A DNA stretch of 64,000 bases, from NCBI RefSeq assembly GCF_024713945.1, contig NC_134678.1, positions 6,634,001 to 6,698,000 on the forward strand. The letters are read 5' to 3'. Below the pieces are notes generated by a model. It ran no database searches, had not been told where the DNA came from, and saw nothing but the letters and a program-made list of their open reading frames with translations. The stretch is from Dermatophagoides farinae (lineage: Eukaryota > Arthropoda > Arachnida > Sarcoptiformes > Pyroglyphidae). The position numbers and the translations under genes were made by a program. Below, one piece after another: positions 13,930 through 27,513 of this stretch; positions within the stretch are counted from its first letter, which is position 1; every line of letters begins with the position of its first letter.

Positions 13930-15810
13930 TAGTGCCTGAACAAAAAAAGTTATTGGGCCATTTTTTGTTTTCTTTCTGTGGTAATTTTATTTACCAAAAT
14001 GAAAAAAAAAACGAAAAAAGAATTCAATGTCGATATTTACGTCATCATCATGGTTTTTTCTGTATTTTTTTTTTCTTTTTTGGATCAATTTTGGTTTCAT
14101 TTCTGCTAAAAAAAAATAAAAAATGCCGTCACGCACACACACACACATTACCATCGTTATAATAATGGATATTTTTGGGATGATTATTCCATGTGTTTTA
14201 TTTTCCAATGAAATATCGTTACATCATTGTATTTTTTTTTTTTTTGCCAATATAAATACAAAACACAAACATTCGATTCGATATATGGTTTCGATTTTTC
14301 ACGAGAAAAACAACAACAACAACAACGAAAAAATTTATGGTTTTTATCCCAATGTTTAAATCTGGAATGTGATATTCATGTGTGTGCATGTGTTTTTTTT
14401 CAAACCGTAGAATAACCGTTGCAATCATCAAACAAATCATGGAGATGATGATGATGATGATGAACGATTGCATAGAACGGAAACCGGATTATATATATGT
14501 GTGTTGTTTACTCAATATATTCATGATAAAAAAAAAAATTTGGTTATTATATAAATGAAGAAAAATTATATTTTTCATATAATAATAATAGGCACCGGGT
14601 TATATAATAATAATAATGAAAAAAAATGTGAATAACGTGAGTATTAAGATATGGCTTATATACGTATTTAATATGAATGAATGAATATTATTCTGGCAGT
14701 TTGTGTGTGTGTGTGTGTATGTGTGGGTGGATGTTTTATTTTTATTTTTTTTATTTTATCACCACCACCAGAATAATGAATGATGATGTTGTTGATGATG
14801 ATGATGAAATTCTTTAATGTCATTGAAACATTTTGTTTTCATTTTCATGTTCACCCATGTTAATGTCGAAATATCAAGGTAAAATCCAAAAAAAAGAAAA
14901 ATTAAAATATTGAAAATGGCAAACCTTTCCAACAATAAAGAATCAGGTCATTTTTTTTCGATCGATTTATTTATTTGTTTGTCTATTTTATTGATTGTTT
15001 CCACTTTTTCAAATCTGATCAGATTGACATTTCATTCATTTCATTCACTTAATTTCATCCCCCTTTTTTTAGGTTGATTTGAATTGATTCGATTTGTTTG
15101 CATTGATTGATCATTTTCACAATGTTGACAATTGATAGTAATGACAAACAAAAGGAGCAATTTATATTCAATTTTATTCAGAATAAGAAAAAAACTCTTC
15201 AACCCTTTTTTTGGGGGGGCTGCTTTTTCATTGTCGGCTTTTTTTATTTTGATTGTTACTTTTTTTCTAATACTTATTTCACCATTAACTGTTTGTTTGA
15301 AAAGTTTTTTTTTTGTTTCACTTAGTAAACTGGCAAAACTAGAACGACAACAACGTTTCCGAAAATCCCCATCATCATCATCATGGTTTTCATTCAAATG
15401 TTGCTCTCTTTTTTTCTACAGAAAAAAAACGGACCACCTCATCATCCTCATCATCATCGTTATGATAGCTGTATAGATCAAACCTGTAAAAAAAATCTAA
15501 ACACAAAAACTTGACTAAATTGACGCCCGCTAGCTACAAAAGATTTTTCTGTTTCTTACCAAAAAAAAAAAAATGGTTTTCCAGTGGCATTTAGAAAAAA
15601 AAGACATGTGTGTGGTTGGTTGGTTGGTTGGTCGAGTGGACCAATCGGTTGGAATGTATGGAATGAGATAAAATATGCAAAAAAAAAATAAGAATAAGGA
15701 AGGAACATCAGATGAGATGATCAACTTTTCGGGATATATCATTATCCGAATGGCATCAAATATTGATTGCATCTTCATTCTTAATTTAAAATTTTTTTTT
15801 AAATTTCACA

Positions 15811-15815
<5 letters not shown>

Positions 15816-15845
<30 letters not shown>
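15816..15845. repeat. (GA)n microsatellite
   Basis: About 30 nt of GA repeat. Related GA/CT tracts recur nearby at about 16062-16080 and 16152-16168. Confidence 0.9.
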
Positions 15846-15847
<2 letters not shown>

Positions 15848-16222
15848 AAGTTGAGAAAAGAAATTTTGTTCTACAAAATGAATCTACTTGAATTTAAAAA
15901 AAAAAAACTTGATTCCATCGATCATTGATTGCAACGGAACGAGAAACAACAAGCCAAAAACAATGATAATATTTTGGCCACATCCACACACACACACACA
16001 CACACACACTAAATAAATGCAGTGAATACAAAATAAAAAAGAGAGCAAAATTGGATACAAGAGAGAGGGAGAGAGAAGAGAAAAGATAACTGCAACTAGG
16101 GAAAAAAACTGGACATGAATGGATTTTTTTTCCGTTATATGAATTTTTTTTTCTCTCTCTCTCTCTCTTTCTGTTCTCTTCAGATATCTTTGTCTTCGGT
16201 ATGTGATCATTTTCGATGTTCA

Positions 16223-16272
16223 TGTTTGGTGTTCGTTGTCGTGGTGGTGGTTGTGGTGGTGGTGGTGGTGGT
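16223..16272. repeat. GT/TGG-rich trinucleotide tract
   Basis: A degenerate run of GTT, GTG and TGG units ending in a nearly pure (GGT)n stretch. It is one of the few G-rich stretches in this AT-rich region. Confidence 0.8.
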
Positions 16273-19200
16273 AATGGTAACGTGGTTCAATGCAATGTGG
16301 TGGTTACTATTTTACTGTAAATTTAAAGAAGAAGAAAAAAAAAGTTGTCCAGATAGAAAAAAAAAGTTTGATGTTACCTGTAACTACAACGACCACGACA
16401 ACGATGATGATGATGATTATGACAAGCAAAATTCACCTGCGTAGTCATATATTTGTATGTGTGTATTTGGTTTTTCTTTTTCGTGTGTATTAACAGAAAA
16501 AGAAAAACTGATCGAAAAGAAGAAGAAAAAATTTTTTCTTCTTCTTCATCATCATCATCATTGCTGACAATATTTAAAAAAAAATTGTTGTGGTTGTTGT
16601 TATTTGGAATGCAACGACAAATATTTCAGTTTTTCTTTTCTTTTCTTTTCTTGTTTTTTTTTTTTGGCTCATCTTTGTCTCTTTCTTGCTCTTTTTAAAT
16701 CATTCGTTCATTCATTCATTCATCCGTTTATAGTGTGATAATATCCGGGTAATTATTATTATCATCAGTATCACGTAAAACACCATTTCATCACTTACCC
16801 ATCATCATTATTATTTATGTGTCGATTGTTGTTGTTGTTGTTGTTTTTCTTTATAAATTGGGGGTGGAATGAAAAGAGAAAAATGATATTTATGGCGCCC
16901 ATTTTCCACGTTGTTTAAAAATTATCATTGAGAATTTTTCCAATGAATTTGATAATGGTAATGATTATTATGATGATGATGTTGTTCTATTCAAATGATT
17001 ATTTTTTTTCCATTGAAATATGAATATGGGTGTGTTTGTTTGTTTGTGTTTCTGTTTATGACAACAAATGATTCATCAATGTGATGTGATGATGATGATG
17101 ATGATGATTATCATGAAAAAACAAAATGATATCAAATTTTGTTGTTGTCGATGTTGTTGATTATTACGAAAATTTTCATCATTTTCTACAGCTACATTTG
17201 CTATTATCATATCAAGTGATTATCAATTAAACCAAGAAAAAAAAATGAATGAATGAATGAAATGAATCAATGAAATCTGTCAATGACTTTGGTTTAGTTT
17301 GATGCACTCATCATCATCATCATCAAGATTATTTTGTTTAGTTATTATTATTATTGTTTATTCTATGTCAGTTCTATACGATGTCAATAATCGGTCATCA
17401 AAAAATTTTTTTTTTTTTTTTTTGGTTAGTTTCTGGTCATTTATGGTTGATGTATCTCTGTGTGTATGTGTGTGTGTGTGTGTGTCGTTATGGTTATGTT
17501 TAGCCATAAATTCTAGGATATATCCATCCATTAGATACTGTGTGTGTGTGTAAGCATCAAATACCAATGTAAAATGTACATATAATCATCATCATTTATC
17601 CATTGCCAAAGTTTTTGATGTGATCATTTTTTTCCTGATTTTTTTTTTTTTTTTTTGGTTTTGTTTACATTTCATTTTTAAACTGATGACGATGATGATG
17701 ATGATCAGAATCAGGATCAAGGCATATTTTTTTTTATTTTCTAAATTCATATATTATTTGCATATTTTAATATGCTGATCTTGTTTGATCTTTCTTTTTT
17801 TTTGTTTCTAACAATTCAAAAAAGGAAAAAAATGATGCTCCGTCAGCAACAACAGCAAACATCACGATGATGATGATGATGATGACAGCAGTAAATGCGA
17901 CAAAAAAATTTTTTTGTTTGTATTTGCGTTCTATATGACTTTTCTGGTCTTTTTTTTTCTTCTTCACCATCATCATCATCATCATCCGCCCACTTGTTGA
18001 CGATATGAATTGTGTGTGTGTGTGTGTGTATGTGCGGAGGGGGGATTAAAATTTTGATTTTTTTTTCTGGTATGGTCTATTCGATTTTTTTTTGCTGATG
18101 GAAATGTAAAAAAAAAATTAAAAAAAAAACTACACTGCCACACACACACACACACAAACAAAGCGTGTTTGATATATATTTTTTTTTCTCGCATAGGAAA
18201 TGAATATACAGCTGGTGATGATTGTTATTACAGTAATATATCATCAAATTAATCAATCAAACAAATGAATGAAAGATTTGACCGAAAAAAAATAAACCAA
18301 TCAACCAGAAAACCAGAAAAAAACAAAGCACAAACATGAATGAAACAAATGAACAAATATACACTGTGTGTGTGTGTCTATGTGTGTTTGTGGATTTCCA
18401 TTTCCCTTATCACCATCATCATCATCATCATCATCATCAATGCTACCATCATCATGATCCATTCGTTAATCGAATCATTTCAAATTCAATTTAAAATAAT
18501 GGTGATAATGATGAGTTTGTCATCCATTCATTCATTCATTCATTTTCAATTGGTTGTTCGTATAAATCAACCATCACCTTTTAAAATTTAAATCAATTCT
18601 CTTTTGATTGTTGTTGTTGTGAACAATTAATTTTTTCAAAAAAAAAATGATCCATTATTCTTGAGTGTGAAACAAACAAAAGAAAAAAAAAATTCATCAA
18701 TTCAATCCATTGAATGCCTGCATGAATTTTTTTTTTGTTTCCCCCCCCTTTACATCTGATGGTATCTATAGTCGACATTGCAAATTTCTATATACCAAAC
18801 ATATAATATGGTTAATGGTATACACACCTCTACCCTCATTATTATCATATTCGTTTTTTTTTATATATGTGTATCCTTCCCCCATTAATATATATAGCGA
18901 GAATAATGAAATTTTTTTTTTTTTTTTTTTTGATACCAGAAAAACAAAACCGGCAGCAACAACCATTGATGATGATGATGATACAATGACGATGACAACA
19001 ACATCATCACGTATATAATGTTCTTTGGCATTTATTTTTATTTTTTATTGTAAACCAAAAAAAAGTGTAACAACAACCAGTAGGTTCCATCATCATCAGC
19101 ATAAACTAAACAACAGTTGCTCCAAAGCACCAAATATTGTTTTGTTTTTTTTGTGTGTGTGTGTGTGTGTGTGTGTATGATTAGAATACGCCGAATCGTT

Positions 19201-21231
19201 TTGTGCTGTCTTCATCTCTCTCTATATATATACACACACACACAAACACAAATATATAGACCAACAAGAATATCATCATCATAACAAACATCGATTCCAG
19301 ATTCCAACATCATCATCATCATCATCATCAACAACAACAACTATGATGATGATGATGATGAAAACAATTCTGAATGTACTGTATATATTGATTCTGGTTT
19401 CATTCTTTTCATCTTCTTTCTAGCTATATTTTTTTTTTGTTGGTTCATATCAGAATAGCTTCGTTTTTTTTCCATTCAATTTATTTATGTCTGTGTGTAT
19501 TATTACAACCAGACAAATTTGGAAAAACATGTCAAATTTTGTTCCATGTTTGTCAGAATCGTTGATTCGTTGATTCTACTACTTTTTCAATGTGTGTATG
19601 TATGTGTGTGTGTGTGTGTATGTAGTATTTATGTGAATGGTTGGTGAAAAGAATTTTCTTCATTCAGTTTTGTGTTCATTGCCAGTGTGTGTGTGTGTGT
19701 TATCGGCGTTTTTTTTTTTGTTTTGTTCGGCCCAATTGAAATGTATGATGACGACGACAAAAATTCTTCCCTCGATTCATCGATAAATCTATAAGTGAAA
19801 CAAGCAAAAAAAATTTAAATTTTTCATATTTTTCTCTGTGTGTCTGTGTATGTGTGTATGTGTTTGAATGTCAACGCACGCACGCAAACACACACCAACA
19901 TACACACCGACACAGAAGAATCTTTTTAAATCAAAACCTTCTTCCATCATCATCATCATCATCATCGATTGTGATCTAAAGATTCAATTTGGTGCCGTGT
20001 TGGAATTTTTTTTTCTCTTCAATCATTCAAATTCTTCATCATACAGCTGTTTTTTTATGTTTTTTTTTGTTTTCACTACATTTATCGTTGTGCATATGTG
20101 TGTGCTGAATGTCGGAAATTTTTTTTTCCTATTATACACCGAAAAAAAACCGGAAGAATAAAATTTTTTTGTTTTTTTTTCGATTTGTTTTCCATGTAAA
20201 AATTTTTGTTGTTGTTGTTTGTTTGCTGTTGTTGTTGTTTGTTGTTGTTGTTGCTTGCTTGTTAGTTATATTTTTTATTATTAATCGTGGAAAAGAAAAA
20301 ATTTCCAATTAATTATCATAATTTAAAATTGTTTAAAATTATCATTTTTGCTATCAAATCAAATTAATTGTGGCTGGGATGTCAAAATAAATTATTTCCT
20401 ATCACCACCACCACGACGACGACGACCACGACGACGACTGTTCATCAAAATCACATGATAAACCACAGTCCAGTGATGTGACAATTCATCATCATCATCA
20501 TCAATTAGATTTAATAAAATTACAAATCAAAACAATTGAAATCAACAACAACAAATTTTTATCATTATTTCACGTCATCACCAGCATTGGTATCGATAAT
20601 CAAAAAAAGTGGTAACATTAACTCAGTAATTTTAACATTTTATCGTCATCATCATCATCATCATCGACATCATTATCATCATATGTCACATTTATATTTT
20701 CAGGTGTAATTTAGGTATCCAAGCAAACCAGAAAAAAAAAGTTTTTCCAATTGCCACACGCACACACACACACAGGTAGAAAGTATAGATATTTTTTTTC
20801 TCCATGAAAAAAATATACATATGTTACAGGTGGTAGTGTCATAATAAATTGTGTGTGTGTGTGTGTGTGTGTGTTACTACGGCTTCTGATAACGACAAAA
20901 CCAAAAAAAAAAGAGAATGAGTGAGGGAGAGAGAGATAGAGACAGTTATTGTTACGGTGAAAATTAATGACGATCATCGATAAAAATCGATCAGTGGAAA
21001 AAAAATAACGCATCATAAATATAAATCTGATACAGATTTTTTTTTTTTTGGCCAACATTTCACAAAAATTGATCATCATCACAACATTTAAACTTTAAAA
21101 TCATCGATGGTGCGTTTTTTCTTTTCCAATGAAAACATATAAAATGTGGTCTTCGATATCGACAAAATAAAAACACACGTTTTTTAATTTCAATTCTTCC
21201 ATAATAAATTATCATCATTATTATCATTATA

Positions 21232-23855
21232 ATGATCATCAACAAAAACAACAAAAACAACAACAACAACAATAATTCAAACTCATCATCATCATCATCA
21301 TTGAATAATCGAACGGCTATACATCGTAATCATAATCATAATCATCTAGTCTTTAAATCATCATCAGGCTCTTTACTTTCATCGCCATTATCATTATTAT
21401 CGGATATTTCTTCTTCCATACAAACATCATCAACAACAAATAATTCTGCTGCATATCAGCAACTATCAATGGGTCAACCAACAACAACAACAACAACAAC
21501 ATCGACAGCGACATCGACAGCAACAAAAACAACAATCGATCAACAATGTTGTTGTTGTTGTTGTTTTTGTGGTCCATTAGACAATAATCATAATCATGGA
21601 CATTCATTATTGATTACATCAACATCATCAACAACATCATCACAATCATCATCATCATCACCGATACATCACCATAATTATTATGGTCATAATCATAATC
21701 ATCATCATCATGGTGGTCAAACTAATGGTTTATTGAATAATAATAATAATAATAATAATCAAAATAGTGTATCATCAACAATAATGATGAAAGAAAATTC
21801 CATATCAAATACAAATATGGCTGGAACAATAAATAATCATCATCATCTAAATATTCATAATCAACAGCAACAACAACAACAACAACAACAACAACAGCAA
21901 CAGCAACAGCATAGCTTATTTCATCCAACACCAATACATATAACGGCTGCATTGAATTCAACACCGATACCGATATTAAGTTCAGATGATACATATATTT
22001 GTTGTGCATATTCACCACGTTGTTTCATAATACAAAAGGTATTTGAATTTTTTTTTTGTTTATTTGAATTCAAAAAAAGGATTCTTGTGTATTTTTCTTG
22101 GTTTGTTGTTTTTGTTGTTGTTTTGTTGTTGACATTTAAACATTATCATCATCATTTGAACTACATTAACATTGGCCAGACACATTTACACACACACACA
22201 CACACACAATGCCCTTTTTTTTCTTTGATCATCATCATATCGAGAGATAAACTTTTGTTCTTTTCATATTTTTTTTTCTCTTTGTCGACGGTGGTGTCAA
22301 TGATGATGATGATGATGATGATGATGGTAGAGATATACAACAAAAGTAGATGATAAAAAAAAATTAAAATGTCAAAGGATTGGATTCATTCATTCATTCA
22401 TTTGTTGTTGTTTTCCTGTTTTTTTTTGTCTTCTTTGCTTTCAACATTTGATCCATTTTATTCTTCATCGTTTTTGTTGTTGTTGTTGTTTTCATTTCTA
22501 TATATCATGCATTCATCATCATCATCATCATCAAAAATCTTGAGAAAAAATATCTTCGGCTATATGGTTGATCTAGATTATCATCATCATAGATGATGGA
22601 CACAATAATATATTTGTTGATGATGATCAAATAACACACATACACACACACACACACACAAGACATGACATTGAAGCGATATTATCAGCAAATATTCCAC
22701 AATAGATATCCAAAGTATGGTGGTGGTGGTGGTATTATATTTCGCCATTGTGTCCACATTGATGATGTGATGATGGTATACGAATTTTTTCTTCTTAAGA
22801 AAAATGATATTTTTTTCATTTTTACAATTCATTTTTTTTTCTTTTATAATCGAACAAACAGAACAAAACTATTTATATATATATATTTAGAGTAAGTGAT
22901 ATGGGGATAGATTGACCAAAGCAAATCGGGTATGATAATGAATGACTGAATGAATGAATGAATGAATGACCGTTGAACACGTTCGCCTCATTTTCATAAT
23001 CATAATCATCATCATCATCATCATCATTTTAATATTTATAGTAGATTTATATATGTAGATTATATAATTGAAGATGACCTCGATCAATAAAAAAAAACCG
23101 GTCGAGATATGATAATAACTAAATGACTAACTAACTAACCAACCAACCGACCGACCGACCGATTTATTTATTATTATTACAACTGTGGACATGTGTGGAA
23201 GAGTGAATGAGGATTTTTTGTTTTGTTTTGTTTTTGTTTCATTCACATTCACAACCTTCAATTGTTGTTGTTGTTGTTGTTGTTGAGAATTATCATTTTA
23301 TTAAATATGACGATGATGATGAATAAACTAGGTGAATTTATTCTGGATATTCATGTGTGTGTGTGTGATCGACCTTTCACTGCAATAATCAAAATTTTCT
23401 CTTCCGCATTAAATCATTGTTATTATTATTGAATTGCGAATAAACAAATGAAACAATTTTTTTTTCTGATGAACGTATCAAGAAAGAAATTTTTTTTTTC
23501 TTTTCGTTTCGTTTCTCCAAATGATACGCCCGCCATTCAGTTTTTTTTTTGTTTGAATTGAAAAAAATTTTCGCAACAATTTTACCATATTTATATCCGA
23601 TATATATATAATCATCAAGTAAAGAAATGAAAGAGTGCAGGAGAGAGAGAGGGGGTGGTGAAGAAATTTTTGTTTCATCATGGATGCATGATATATTGAT
23701 GTTGATGATAGTTGTTGTTGTTGTTGTTGGTTGCGGATGGTCGATGAATGATGGTTATGCCATCAATCAAGTTGTTTTCATTCATTTTCATTCATTTCAT
23801 TCTTTATTGCCTTAAATTCAAAAATGGCAAACCATTTTGTTGTATATATTTTTAT

Positions 23856-23889
<34 letters not shown>

Positions 23890-26800
23890 CGATGTCATTG
23901 CGAAATGAATGAATGAGAGAAAAATTAGTAGGGAGAGAGAGAGAGGGAGAAAAATAAAATTATACATTTAATACAACGAAAAATGGATATTTTGTATTCA
24001 AATTGACCATTATTATTATTATTGTTGTTGTTGTTGTTGTTATCAACCGTTTTATATTCAACAACAACAACAACAACAAAAACGGTATTAACAGGTTGTT
24101 CATGTTTTTTTTTTTTCATTCATTCATTCATTCAGAAAATTTTCAATTCAAATTCAATGTATATAATGATAATGATGATGATATCAAATTTTTTTTTTAT
24201 TTTTCTTGTTACATTTTAGTCATTTCACATTCACCTTTTTTTTCATCATTACAATTTTGGTTTATTTTTTTTTTTTTTACTACTTGTTACATTTTGTTGC
24301 TAATAAAATTTAGCCCAAACAACCAATGTTTTTGTGTGTGTGTGTAAAAGAGATTGGTGAGATTGAATGAATGACTGAGAGAGCACCAATAAAAAGAGTG
24401 GAAATGTTGAACTGATTTTTGATTTGTTCTGTGTGTGTGTGTGTCCAATGTTTATCCGAGTGTAAAATTTTTTTTTTTGCTTCTTTTTCAATCACAAGTG
24501 TGTACACACACACAGATGGAAAATGAATTTTTTCCATGTTTTCTAGTAATATACAAAAAAAAATAGAAATGCGAACCAAAAGGAAGGAAGAACAACTGAT
24601 TGACAATTGTCATCTGTCACCAACACCACCACTACCACCACCACTAGTACTATCAATAAAAAAAAAGAATTTCATTTTAAAGTGTTTCGTAACGAGGGAG
24701 ATTAAATTATTCAATGGAAAAAAATGATATTCAGCATCATCTTTAGATTTTTTTTTTTTTTTTTTTTTTTTGAAATATCAAATATCATGGCTCCATAGAA
24801 AATAAATGATGGTCGACTTTTGTTGTTGTTGTTATTGTTGGTATTATTATCATGAGAAATTTGATATGATAAATGTCGGGTAAATGACGATATACGGTAT
24901 TTAAAAAAAAAATAGACAAAAAACCGGCCAATTGAAATATGAATCTTTTGCTCATTTCCTTATTGAATGAATGAATGAAAGTGTGTGTGTCACCGGAACG
25001 GGATAAAAAAAATGATAGATTAAATTATCAACATCAACACCACCACCGCCCCCACACCATCCACCACTATGATTTATACAGATTGATTTATGGAACAAAA
25101 ATGCATCTTTTTGTGTGTGTGTGTGAGAGAGAGAGAAAGAGAGAGAGAATAAAAAAGAATTCTGGAATTCTGGATCATTCTCAAACACACTCTCTCTTTA
25201 TAATTGTAACCATACGGACACACACATACACAATGAGAGAAATATGTTTTGTATACATTGAAGAGAAAATTCCCTTTCTTCGCCATAAGTTGGATATTTG
25301 TTTGTTTACGTTTCATTTTTGTTGAATTAAAAAAAAATTTTTTTTTTTTTTTTGATTTAAAATTAATTACAGATGAAAATAAATTATTTTCATGTTCAAG
25401 ATAGTTGTTGTTGTTGTTGTTGTTGAAAATGTCAATCGATTTTTTTTTTGGATCATGTGCACTCAGTCTATGTGTGTATGTGTGTGTGTATGTGTGTCCA
25501 TTGAATTTTCTTTTTTTTTCTATCCCCTTATATAATCGTGTAATATATGCGTGTGTTTATCTTGTCTGTAGTATCCCTTTGTGTTTGTGTGTGTGTGTGT
25601 GTGTGTTTGTGTAGATCTTTATATTGATGTAGTGGTGGTATTTCTTATACCATATATTCGAATTTCTTTTCATTTTGGTGAATCCAAACAAAACAAACAA
25701 AAAGAAATGTGGTAGATGAAACAAGAAACATCATCATTAGAATCAATAAATACTAAATGACGGCATCATTGTTGTATATGAAACTACCAACCAACCAACC
25801 AATCAAAAAAAAAAACGATAATGATGAGAATTTGACGTCATTTCCTGTTTACGTTTCTAATCACCATTCATTGGATTCATGAATCATAGATTATTATTAT
25901 ATCACATTGAATATCTGATAAAATATTATATAAGTTAAACAAGAGAAAATTTTCTCATAATATACACTCGTATACGTGTATCATATCATATACAATAAAT
26001 ACTTGCATTTTTACCTAAAGGCTGCCATAAATTTCTAGCAATAATTTTTTTTTTTTTTGTTCCTTATTGTTGTTTGCGCATGTTTCACATGTTGGACCGT
26101 TTTCAATATGACATATATATTCTTTGTTGTTGTTGTTGTTGTTGTGTCCAATTGAAGAATCTACACGCAAAGAGAGAGAGAGAGATAGATAAACAAGCTG
26201 TTGAGAATATAGAAAGTATATACATTACGTCAAATTGGCCAACGTGGAATATTTTTCGTTGTTGTTGTTGTTGTTGTAGTTGTATCATCATTCGTTTAAA
26301 TTCATTTATTAATTCATTCTTGGAAAAAAAATAACAGTAAATCGGTTGGTTGAATTTATTGAATCGATTTATTTTTTTAACCGGAGCCCAATGATTTGAC
26401 TTTATTATGGTTTAGGAAAAATAAACGGAAATTGGATTCGATTCTATTTCAATCCATATTGTCTTGAAAACTATATCCACTTTTTTTCCTATTTTCTTTC
26501 TTTTTTTATATTATTATAATTATCATACAAAAAATGATCACATCGACTGATGTGTTGAAGAAGATGTTTGTTTTTTTGTTTTTTTTTTTATTTTTCTGGA
26601 ATAACAAACTTTGCATTTTATCCATTTATATTCATTGTTTATTCAATTGTTTTTTTTTCATCCTTTGGGCAAGGTTTATTACCAACAACAACAACAACAA
26701 CAACAACAGCAGCAGTATTTGTTCAAATTGAATTTTTTCGATTGAAACATAAACAACAACAACAACAACAACAACCAAAACGACGACGATGTAAACACAC

Positions 26801-27165
26801 ATTAAAAAAAACACAAACAGAATGATAAGAAATTTGGATGATGATGATGAAAATAAATTTTGTATTTGCATTAAAACTAATTTCTCAATAACAAATTTTT
26901 TTATTTTTATTTTTATTTCAAAACAAAATTAAAAGGTAAAATCGGGTGCCAAATCTATAAATACAACCGGAAATTTAATTTTACCTCATATTCAACAACA
27001 ACAGCAGCAACAACAACAACAACAACCGGTATTATTAACAAATTCAACATTATCGATCTGTAATAATCCATCATCGATAATTGATCATTATAATAATGAA
27101 TCAAATGGGAATTATAATCATCAATCATATCAACAACAACAACAACAACAACAACAACAAAAACA

Positions 27166-27199
<34 letters not shown>

Positions 27200-27480
27200 C
27201 AGAATGGATCGAATAGCGCCGCCTCTGGATCGATTATGGCACTAACTTCATCATCTTTATCGACATCTTTATCGACATCGACATCGACAACAGCAACAAC
27301 AACAGGAAATGTAGCCACATCATTATCATTACCACTGCTCATTACGCCTCCACCATTATCATTATCATCATCAACGACGATGGTTAACATAACAGCAACA
27401 AAAACAAAAACAAAAACAACAACAACAACATCGACGACTATGATGAATCATTGCACCAATTCTAGTTCATTAATAAATCC

Positions 27481-27513
<33 letters not shown>

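Larger units (their letters stand above)
7381..21231. other. Fourteen-kb microsatellite-rich region without a convincing gene
   Basis: This stretch is almost continuous simple-sequence DNA. It holds dozens of (CAT/ATC/TCA)n and (GAT)n runs, (GTT/CAA)n runs, long (CA)n or (TG)n tracts, GA tracts, poly-T and poly-A, and TTCA tetranucleotides. Open frames here translate to homopolymers or Cys-Val, Thr-His and Phe-rich strings and are not genes. The right end lies just upstream of the first coding exon of the LARP4-type gene, so untranslated first exons and enhancers of that gene could be hidden here. I cannot identify any. One low-confidence possible exon is listed separately at 10192-10407. Confidence 0.6.
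22039..26935. other. LARP4 intron 1 (4.9 kb), simple-sequence rich
   Basis: Bounded by an AAAG|GTATTT donor and an AAAAG|GTAAAA acceptor. It holds (CA)n, (GTT)n, (CAT)n, TTCA repeats, GA tracts and long poly-A and poly-T runs. I see no nested gene on either strand. Confidence 0.6.

Noticed and set aside
13593-13943. Minus-strand open frame of 116 codons with Cys-Val repeats
   Set aside because: It is the translation of the (AC)n microsatellite and its flanks, not a protein.
16115-16493. Overlapping open frames with Val, Thr or Phe/Lys strings
   Set aside because: Produced by (GGT)n, (CGA)n, GAT and poly-A/T tracts; no splice support, no domain, and similar frames occur on both strands.
23857-23887. 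Poly(A) run as the tail of a retroposed element
   Set aside because: No coding remnant or flanking target-site duplication is visible; such runs are common throughout this DNA.
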